Source of the DNA: Planctomycetota bacterium
GTDB taxonomy: Bacteria; Planctomycetota; UBA1135; GCA-002686595
DNA: 6,869 bases
Direction of reading: 5' to 3'
Assembly: GCA_021776885.1 (NCBI GenBank)
Contig: JAJFFA010000709.1
Location: 1-6,869 of the forward strand
This document shows positions 1-5,788 of this stretch, piece by piece. The notes under the pieces are model-generated. The model was given only the letters and a program-made list of their open reading frames with translations. It made no database searches and was not told the DNA's origin. The translations under genes and the position numbers were made by a program. How positions within the stretch are numbered: position 1 is the stretch's first letter; each line of letters starts with the position of its first letter.

Positions 1-98
1 GCCGTCATCCAGTACAGGACGTAGGCCCCGTCCGTGCGCACGGGAGCCGCGTTGAGCTGGCGTAGCCGCAGCGGGGGTAAGGTCGTGGACGCCTGCAT
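1..98 (-). CDS. Deoxyribodipyrimidine photolyase-type protein, N-terminal fragment (runs off left edge)
   Basis: Only the first 32 codons and two bases of the next are present, reading leftward from an ATG at 98-96; the frame stays open to base 1. The visible peptide carries the motif LNAAPVRTDGAYVLYWMT at residues 15-32. This matches the start of the FAD-dependent DNA photolyase/cryptochrome superfamily, where a short basic leader is followed by a 'LN..PVR.DG.YVLYWM' strand that opens the N-terminal Rossmann-like domain. Such enzymes repair UV-induced pyrimidine dimers in the cytoplasm using light. I call the family from this motif alone; the FAD-binding and catalytic residues lie outside the window, so the class and activity cannot be judged. 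An in-frame ATG at 149-147 would add 17 residues (MGLLAASGAPRGANAPG). The start at 98 fits the usual short leader better, but neither start has a clear Shine-Dalgarno sequence. The gene is divergent from the large plus-strand gene and probably functionally unrelated. Confidence 0.72.
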   Translation of the reverse strand, partial: MQASTTLPPLRLRQLNAAPVRTDGAYVLYWMT

Positions 99-110
99 CC
101 CAGGTGCGTT

Positions 111-126
111 CGCGCCGCGGGGCGCG
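111..126. repeat. Short GC-only inverted repeat (6-bp stem, 4-base loop)
   Basis: CGCGCC (111-116) is followed by GCGG and then its exact reverse complement GGCGCG (121-126). As RNA it would form a stable six-pair stem with a tetraloop. It lies 13 bases upstream of the chosen photolyase-type start on the minus strand and about 80 bases upstream of the large plus-strand gene. It could be an operator half-site pair, a 5'-UTR hairpin or chance in DNA this rich in GC. There is no T-run on either side, so it is not a standard intrinsic terminator. Confidence 0.45.
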
Positions 127-196
127 CCGGATGCAGCAAGCAGGCCCATGGGCTGGGAGGGCCGGTGCTCAGGCAGGGCTGAAGCACGTCGCCGCT

Positions 197-200
197 AGGA
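197..200 (+). promoter_or_regulatory. Candidate ribosome binding site AGGA for the large gene
   Basis: AGGA ends 8 bases before the ATG at 209, a normal spacing. The alternative ATG at 200 begins with the last A of this motif and so cannot use it. This favours 209 as the start. The protein would differ by only three residues (MSG). Confidence 0.5.
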
Positions 201-208
201 TGTCCGGC

Positions 209-3200
209 ATGCGCTGCCCCATCGCCACGACCTCATTGATCCTGGGCCTCTCGTGCTCCGTCTCCCTGGCCCAGGAGACGCCCGCGGGGCGCGACCTCTC
301 GGGCGAGTTCAGCCTGCCGGAGGGGCTGGCCGTGACTCTCTGGGCCGAGTCGCCTGCGCTGTTCAACCCCACCGCCCTCGACGTCGACGCGCGCGGGCGC
401 GTGTGGGTGAGCGAGGCCGTGAACTATCGCAAGTGGGACGGTCGCAACCCCGGTCGCGACCACCCCGGCGGGGATCGGATCGTGATCCTCGAGGACACGG
501 ACGGGGACGGGGCCTGCGACACCTCGAAGGTCTTCGTCCAGGACCCCGACCTGACCGCGCCCCTGGGGATCGCGGTGATCGGGCCGCGCGTCTTCGTCTC
601 GTGTTCGCCGAACCTGTACGTCTACACCGACGTCGACGGGGACGACGTGCCCGATGGACGCGAGGTCTTCCTGACGGGCTTCGGCGGCTTCGACCACGAT
701 CACGGCCTGCACTCCGTCGTGGCGGGCCCCGACGGGGCGCTGTACTTCAACGCGGGCAACGCCGGCCCGCACATCGTCAGCGACCGCGCGGGCTGGACCC
801 TGCGTTCGGGCAGCCTCTACAACGGCGGTGGCCCCAGCGGCGCCGACAACAAGCCCGGCCTGGTCAGCGACGACGGCCGCATCTGGACCGGCGGCCTGGC
901 CCTGCGCGTCGGCGCGGACGGCAGCGGGTTGCGCGTGATGGCGCACAACTTCCGCAACAACTACGAGGTCGCCCTCGACTCCTTGGGCATCCTCTACCAG
1001 ACGGACAACGACGACGACGGCAACGCCTCGTGCCGCACCCTGTGGTGCATGCCGGGCGGCAACCACGGCTACTTCTCGAGCCGCGGCGAGCGCTCGTGGT
1101 CGGCCGACCGGCGCCCCGGCCAGGAGACCTTCGCGGCGCACTGGCACCAGGACGACCCGGGGGTCGTGCCGGCGGGAAGCGCCAACGGCGCCGGCGGGCC
1201 GACGGGGATCTGCGTCTACGAGGGCGAGCTGCTGGCAGCCTGGATCGACGGCGCGGTGCTCAACACCGATGCGGGCGCGAGCGTGCTCTATGCCCACCGG
1301 CCGCGGGTCCAGGGCGCGGGCATCGTGCTAGACAAGACGGACCTCCTGCGCCCGGGCGACGGTCGCGAGGACCAGGACGCGCGCTGGTTCCGCCCCAGCG
1401 ACGTCGTCGTGGGCGCGGACGGCTCACTCTTCGTCGCGGACTGGTACGACCCGGGGGTCGGCGGCCACCTGGCCCGCGACCGCGAGGCCTACGGACGCAT
1501 CCTGCGTATCGCCCCCGCGGGGCACGTGGCGGAACCCACGCGGACGGACGTCTCGACCCTGGAGGGCGCCCTCGCCGCCCTCGCCTCGCCGGCGGTCCAC
1601 ATCCGTGAGCTCGGGCGGCAAGCGCTCGCCGAGCGTAGCGACGCGGCCAGCCTCGAGCGGCTGCACGAGCTGGTCCAGGGCGAGGGGCCCGAGTGGCTGC
1701 GCGCACGGGCCCTCTGGCTCCTCGTGCGACACCCCGAGGCGGACTGGATGGTGTACGGCTCGGTCCTGCGCCACCCGCGGGCCTGGATGCGGCGCACGGC
1801 GCTGCGTGCCCTGTCCGCCGCCAGCGGCTTTCGTCCCCTGCCGCCCAGCAGCCTGCGCGACGCGGCCCGTGACCCGGACGCCGGTGTGCGGCGCGAGGCC
1901 GCACTGCACCTGGGCAGAGGGCCCCACGGGCCCAAGGAGAGCGCCTTCGTCCCCGCCCTCTTGCTCGAGCTGGCCGAGCGCTACGACGGGATGGACCGCT
2001 ACGCCCTCGAGGCCTTCGGTCTCGCGGCCGAGGGCCAGGAAGAGGCCCTCTGGCCGGAGCTCGTCGCGGCCCTGGGCGATGCTCCGCGCAACTGGGATGC
2101 GCGCTTCGAGGGGCTGGCCTGGCGCCTGCACCCGGCGGCGGCGGCGGCGGCCTTCCGCGTGCGCGCCCTGGATGCCTCGCTCCCGCTCGAAGCGCGCAAG
2201 CGCGCCCTCGACGCCCTGGCGTTCATGCCGACGCGCGAGGCGGCGGAGGCCGTCTTGGCCGCAGCCCAGGTCGGACCCGAGGACCTGCGTGACTACGCCG
2301 CCTTCTGGATCCAGCACCGTGACGGCAACGACTGGCGCGCCTTCGGACTGGCGCGCGGCCTCGGCCGGGTGAACCTCGAGGGCGCCGAGCGGGTCTGGGA
2401 GAGCGGGCTGCTGCGCGGCGGGCTGGTCGACGTCGACGTGCAACTCGACGGCGCCGAGACCCTGTGGCTGGTGGTCACCGACGGCGGCGACGGGAACTCC
2501 TGCGACTGGGCGGACTGGATCGGTCCGCGCTTCGAGGACGCAGAGGGCAAACGCCTGGCCAGGGCGACCTCATGGATCGAGGCCTCGTCGGAGTGGGGCG
2601 AGGTGCGCGCCGACGCCAACTGCGCCGGGGGCGGCCTGGCCGTGGGCGAAGAGCAGTTCGAGCGCGGGATCGGCGTCCACGCGCGCTCCGAGGTCGCCCT
2701 CGCCGTGCCCGTAGGCGCGGTGCGCTTCACCGCCCGCGCGGGGCCGGACCTGGGCGGGACGAGCCAGGGCGGCGGGGGTACGACGTCCGTGGGTTTCGAG
2801 GTCTGGCTCGCGCGCCCCGACGCGCCCAGCCCCGTGCGCCTGTGGGAGGAGCAGGCGCGCGACACGTCCCTCGTGGCGGAGGAGCGCAGCGCCGCCGCCG
2901 AGGCCCTGGCCAAAAACCCGCGCGGGGGCCTGGTCGCGATCCGCATGGCCGAGGAGGGCCAGCTCGACGAGCTCCTGCGCCAGGCGATCGCGGGCGCCAT
3001 CCACACGAACCCGGACCTGGGCGTGCGCGCCCTGGCCAGCCAGCACTTCCCCCGAGCGGGCCAGGCCGCCCTGCCTTCCATGGCAGAGATCCTGGCCTTG
3101 ACCGGCGACCCGCGGCGCGGGCGGGCGCTCTTCCTCGATGAGGAGACGTCGCAGTGCATCACCTGCCACAGCGTGACCTCCGGCGAGACGCCCCTGGGCG

Positions 3201-4126
3201 GCGACATAGGACCGGAGCTCTCGCTCATCGCCGAGAAGTACGCGGCGCGCGAGATCCTCGACGCGATCCTGAACCCGAGCGCGGGCATCTCCTTCGGTTA
3301 CGACACGTGGCTGTTCGAGACGACCGACGGCGAGCTGATCGCGGGCTTCCTTCTGGCCGACGGCGAGAGCGTGGTGGTCAAGGACACCCGCGGCGAGCGC
3401 TTCGTGATCCCGCGCGACGAGATCGCACGGCGCACGAAGCAGACCCTGTCGACCATGCCCGACGGCGTGGCGACGGGCATGGACGCCCAGGAACTGCGCG
3501 ACCTGGTCGCCTTCCTGGAGCAGGGCAGCGCGACGCCCCCCGAGTTCGGACAGGAGCGCGAGCTCTTCGACGGCGAGAGCTTCGCGGGCTGGACGCAGCA
3601 CCTCTCGGACCCGGGTGTCGCCCGGGACGACGTGTGGTCGATCGAGGAAGGCGTGCTGACCTGCACGGGCCGCCCGGCCGGCTACCTGCGTACCCAGGAA
3701 ACCTTCGAGAGCTTCCAGCTGGTGGTCGAGTGGCGCTTCGACCCGGAGAAGGGTGCGGGCAACTCCGGAGTGCTGCTGCGCATGGTGGGCGCGGACAAGG
3801 TCTGGCCACGCTCCATCGAGGCCCAGCTCCAGCACCGCAACGCGGGCGACATCTGGAACATCGACGCCTTCGGCATGCAGACGGCGGCGGCGCGCACGAA
3901 CGGCCGCCACACGGCGCGCGCCCAGCCCTGCTCGGAGCTGCCCCTGGGGGAGTGGAACCGCTACGAGATCCTGGTCGACGGCCCGCGCCTCGAGCTGCGC
4001 GTCAACGGCGTGCTGCAGAACACGGCCGACTGGTGCGAGGAGCTGCCGGGCTTCATCTGTCTGCAGTCCGAGGGCGCCGAGATCCAGTTCCGACGCGTGA
4101 GCCTGCGCCCGATCCTGGGACGCTGA
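209..4126 (+). CDS. Secreted multidomain propeller/HEAT/NPCBM/cytochrome c/3-keto-disaccharide hydrolase-family protein
   Basis: The product is about 1,305 residues. A signal peptide (residues 1-21, hydrophobic TTSLILGLSCSVSLA, likely cut before QE) sends it to the periplasm. Residues about 40-437 resemble the Pirellula/Verrucomicrobium 'membrane-bound dehydrogenase' propeller (TIGR02604 type), with hallmark DTDGDG (96-101), TDVDGDD (140-146), TDNDDDGN (265-272) and FVADWYDPGVGGH (408-420); these Asp-rich loops look calcium-binding. HEAT-like helices follow (about 450-700). An NPCBM carbohydrate-binding-type module comes next (about 740-869, GIGVH at 820-824), then a short helical linker. A c-type heme domain has CITCH at 983-987 and the likely distal Met at 1083 in STMPDGV. 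The C-terminus (about 1117-1303, from ELFDGESFAGW) is DUF1080/PF06439, the 3-keto-disaccharide hydrolase family. I infer periplasmic oxidation or cleavage of a glycan; no substrate or cofactor is proven. Start 209 is chosen for the signal peptide and AGGA; 200 and 104 are alternatives. The gene is monocistronic here. Confidence 0.88.
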   Translation: MRCPIATTSLILGLSCSVSLAQETPAGRDLSGEFSLPEGLAVTLWAESPALFNPTALDVDARGRVWVSEAVNYRKWDGRNPGRDHPGGDRIVILEDTDGDGACDTSKVFVQDPDLTAPLGIAVIGPRVFVSCSPNLYVYTDVDGDDVPDGREVFLTGFGGFDHDHGLHSVVAGPDGALYFNAGNAGPHIVSDRAGWTLRSGSLYNGGGPSGADNKPGLVSDDGRIWTGGLALRVGADGSGLRVMAHNFRNNYEVALDSLGILYQTDNDDDGNASCRTLWCMPGGNHGYFSSRGERSWSADRRPGQETFAAHWHQDDPGVVPAGSANGAGGPTGICVYEGELLAAWIDGAVLNTDAGASVLYAHRPRVQGAGIVLDKTDLLRPGDGREDQDARWFRPSDVVVGADGSLFVADWYDPGVGGHLARDREAYGRILRIAPAGHVAEPTRTDVSTLEGALAALASPAVHIRELGRQALAERSDAASLERLHELVQGEGPEWLRARALWLLVRHPEADWMVYGSVLRHPRAWMRRTALRALSAASGFRPLPPSSLRDAARDPDAGVRREAALHLGRGPHGPKESAFVPALLLELAERYDGMDRYALEAFGLAAEGQEEALWPELVAALGDAPRNWDARFEGLAWRLHPAAAAAAFRVRALDASLPLEARKRALDALAFMPTREAAEAVLAAAQVGPEDLRDYAAFWIQHRDGNDWRAFGLARGLGRVNLEGAERVWESGLLRGGLVDVDVQLDGAETLWLVVTDGGDGNSCDWADWIGPRFEDAEGKRLARATSWIEASSEWGEVRADANCAGGGLAVGEEQFERGIGVHARSEVALAVPVGAVRFTARAGPDLGGTSQGGGGTTSVGFEVWLARPDAPSPVRLWEEQARDTSLVAEERSAAAEALAKNPRGGLVAIRMAEEGQLDELLRQAIAGAIHTNPDLGVRALASQHFPRAGQAALPSMAEILALTGDPRRGRALFLDEETSQCITCHSVTSGETPLGGDIGPELSLIAEKYAAREILDAILNPSAGISFGYDTWLFETTDGELIAGFLLADGESVVVKDTRGERFVIPRDEIARRTKQTLSTMPDGVATGMDAQELRDLVAFLEQGSATPPEFGQERELFDGESFAGWTQHLSDPGVARDDVWSIEEGVLTCTGRPAGYLRTQETFESFQLVVEWRFDPEKGAGNSGVLLRMVGADKVWPRSIEAQLQHRNAGDIWNIDAFGMQTAAARTNGRHTARAQPCSELPLGEWNRYEILVDGPRLELRVNGVLQNTADWCEELPGFICLQSEGAEIQFRRVSLRPILGR
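2134..2151 (+). repeat. (GGC)6 trinucleotide tract encoding six alanines
   Basis: Six perfect GGC units lie inside the HEAT-like region of the large gene. In the coding frame they read as five GCG codons and one GCC (2135-2152), giving a six-alanine run between HP and FRVRAL. Such tracts can expand or contract by slippage without breaking the frame. The run probably extends a helix, and it is not evidence of any special function. Confidence 0.8.
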
Positions 4127-4153
4127 GCACGGGCCCGGACTTCGCGCGCCGCC
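4127..4153. other. 27-base convergent gap between two stop codons
   Basis: The large plus-strand gene ends at 4126 and the arylsulfotransferase-like gene ends at 4154 from the other side. The gap holds the small palindrome GGGCCC and no T-run. I see no intrinsic terminator for either direction, so the transcripts may overlap at their 3' ends or stop by a Rho-dependent route. Confidence 0.5.
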
Positions 4154-5776
4154 TCAGTCCTCCTCGATCTCTTCATTGGGCTCTTCCTCGGGCTCCACGT
4201 ACTGGTTCGTCGCAGGTCCCGTCCCCGGATCGTCCGGGATCGGGGCGCCCTTGGCGCGCAGGGCGCGGATGCCCGGGTCGTCGGTGCCGTAGCGGGTGGC
4301 GCGGAAGAGGGCGTTGGGGAAGCGCTCCATGTCGTCCTCCTGTTCGTCCGGGTCACCGATGTAGGGGTTCTTCCAGTCCCACACCGTCTCGCCCGCGGGG
4401 GTGACCTCGAAGACCCAGCCCTGGGAGCCCGAGCAGATCAGGGTGTTGCCGTTGGGCAGGCGCTGCACCCCCGAGATGAAGGACGACGAGAAGTCCTCCG
4501 GCTCCGGCGCCGAGTAGGACCACTCCAGCTGCTCCGGTCCCCAGGGCTCGCCCGGGTCGCGGGGGTAGCGCCCGTCCGCCGTGCGCGGAGCCCACCACTC
4601 GTCCGCCGAGGACCACTCCCGCGGCCGCGCGCCGTTGTTGAAGAGGATCAGGTTGCCGGCGCCCAGGAGTCCGTCCTCGATCCACTGCACGTGGTGCTGG
4701 CCGAGGAGCTTGCGCTCCTCCCAGACGCCCATGCCGTAGGCGAAGGGGTTGCCCCAGCGGTAGCGCAGATCGCCGGCGGGCCCCGCGGCCTCCTCGGTCG
4801 TGATCCCGTGGTCCAGGATCCAGACCTCGTCGTAGCGCCGCACGCTGAGCACGATCTGGTCCAGGGCCGGGTTGTAGTCGATCGCGTTCGTGTGCAACCA
4901 GTCCGCGTGCTTGACCCGCGCCTTGCGCGCCGCGTCCTCGGGGTCTTCCTCGCCCTCGTTTTCCTCGGCGTCTTCCTGGCCGTCCTCCGGGGCGTCCGCG
5001 GGCGCGGCGTCGTCGTCGCCCCCGGCGTAGCCCAGGGCCGTCATCTCCTCCTGCTGCGCGGCCTCTTCTTCCTCGTCCGGCGGATCCGGGTCGCGGTCAC
5101 CGTTGATGTCGATGCGCTCGGGGTGCTCGGCCGGGTCGCCGTAGCCCGAAAGCTGCGCGTCGCGGTCCTGGATCAGATGGTCCATCGCGTGCCACGACCA
5201 GACGACATCTCCGCCCTCGGGCGGCGTGGGGCGAATCTCGTACACGGCGCCGGCCCACCACTCCTGGCCCTCGAGCAGCTCGGGGTCGCGCCCGGCCGCG
5301 AGGGCCACCTCGCGGGTCGTGCGGTCCCACGCGATCAGGAGCACGTTGCCGTTGGGCATCTCCTCGATGTCGTGGTGGCTGAGGCCGTCCTCGCTGTCCC
5401 AGCGGAAGTTCCAGAGCACGTCGCCGTTCCAGTCGAGCTCCTGGATCCCGCCGCCGTGCCCCCCCGCGTCCTGGAAGATCGGGTGGTCGATGGAGCGCTG
5501 GCACTTGAGCAGGGTGCCGCGCGGGGTCAGGTAGGTCGCGACCCCGGGCTTGCTCTCGGTGAGCCAGCTGTGGACCTCGTCCCCCGCCATGTCGACCAGG
5601 TAGACGCGCTTCGACTGCAGCGGCGCGATCAGCGTGAAGCCCGGCCAGGCGGCGTCGGGCGCCCAGCCCTCGCGCGACGGCGGATCGACGAGACCCGGGA
5701 CGGGCTCGGCCTTCGCCGAACAGGAGACGAGAAGCAGGGACCAGAGCAGGCAGGCGAGGGCAGATTTCGAGGGCAT
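4154..5776 (-). CDS. Arylsulfotransferase-family lipoprotein with acidic insert
   Basis: The product is 540 residues. Residues 1-19 form a lipoprotein signal peptide with lipobox LVSC (Cys19 would be lipidated), so the protein is probably membrane-anchored outside the cytoplasm. The body matches the arylsulfotransferase (ASST, PF05935-like) beta-propeller: HHDIEEMPNGNVLLI (134-148), HTNAIDYN (295-302) followed by ILSV-RR (Arg313/314), GQHHVQWI (359-366) with NLILFNNG (375-382), and LPNGNTLIC (440-448). Family members move sulfate between phenolic compounds through a sulfo-histidine. From memory, the E. coli catalytic set is His252, His356, Arg374 and His436. Here His295 and Arg313 have the same 18-residue spacing as His356 and Arg374, and His135 and His361/362 are candidates for the other two. 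Sulfotransferase activity is therefore plausible but not certain, since many environmental members are uncharacterised. Unusual parts are a strongly acidic stretch (about 223-285) and an acidic tail (528-540). The ATG at 5776 follows the upstream gene's stop by 12 bases, which suggests cotranscription. The in-frame TAG at 5791-5789 rules out any start farther upstream. Confidence 0.85.
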   Translation of the reverse strand: MPSKSALACLLWSLLLVSCSAKAEPVPGLVDPPSREGWAPDAAWPGFTLIAPLQSKRVYLVDMAGDEVHSWLTESKPGVATYLTPRGTLLKCQRSIDHPIFQDAGGHGGGIQELDWNGDVLWNFRWDSEDGLSHHDIEEMPNGNVLLIAWDRTTREVALAAGRDPELLEGQEWWAGAVYEIRPTPPEGGDVVWSWHAMDHLIQDRDAQLSGYGDPAEHPERIDINGDRDPDPPDEEEEAAQQEEMTALGYAGGDDDAAPADAPEDGQEDAEENEGEEDPEDAARKARVKHADWLHTNAIDYNPALDQIVLSVRRYDEVWILDHGITTEEAAGPAGDLRYRWGNPFAYGMGVWEERKLLGQHHVQWIEDGLLGAGNLILFNNGARPREWSSADEWWAPRTADGRYPRDPGEPWGPEQLEWSYSAPEPEDFSSSFISGVQRLPNGNTLICSGSQGWVFEVTPAGETVWDWKNPYIGDPDEQEDDMERFPNALFRATRYGTDDPGIRALRAKGAPIPDDPGTGPATNQYVEPEEEPNEEIEED

Positions 5777-5788
5777 CGTGGCCGGAGT

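Larger units (their letters stand above)
99..208. other. Divergent intergenic region
   Basis: This stretch of about 110 bases separates the divergent starts of the photolyase-type gene and the large plus-strand gene, so it should hold promoters for both. I see no convincing -35/-10 pair in either direction. The notable contents are a GC-rich inverted repeat at 111-126 and a purine-rich AGGA at 197-200. The plus-strand frame of the large gene is open across this region back to an ATG at 104, but that extension is Arg/Gly/Ala-rich and would bury the signal peptide, so I treat it as noncoding. Confidence 0.55.

Noticed and set aside
5..187. 60-residue minus-strand frame
   Set aside because: It lies in a different frame from the photolyase-type start, is Pro/Cys/Arg-rich with no recognisable motif, and overlaps the better-supported fragment.
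104..208. Extension of the large gene to an ATG at 104
   Set aside because: It adds a 35-residue basic Gly/Ala/Arg-rich leader ahead of a good signal peptide and overlaps the divergent promoter region. An AGGA at proper spacing supports 209.
239..259. Lipoprotein signal (GLSC) in the large protein
   Set aside because: The residues before Cys16 (G-L-S) fit the lipobox poorly, and SLA followed by QE offers a better ordinary signal peptidase site. Lipidation is possible but not supported.
233..1297. Long antisense open frame within the large gene (354 codons)
   Set aside because: Val/Ala/Arg/Gly-rich shadow produced by GC-rich codon bias. It has no domain motif, and the opposite strand encodes recognisable family motifs throughout.
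2570..3910. 446-codon antisense open frame
   Set aside because: It lies opposite the NPCBM, heme and DUF1080 domains. Its composition is typical of antisense shadows in DNA of about 70% GC.
4130..4140. GGGCCC palindrome as a bidirectional terminator
   Set aside because: The palindrome is only a few bases, has no loop and no flanking T- or A-run, so it is not distinguishable from background GC content.
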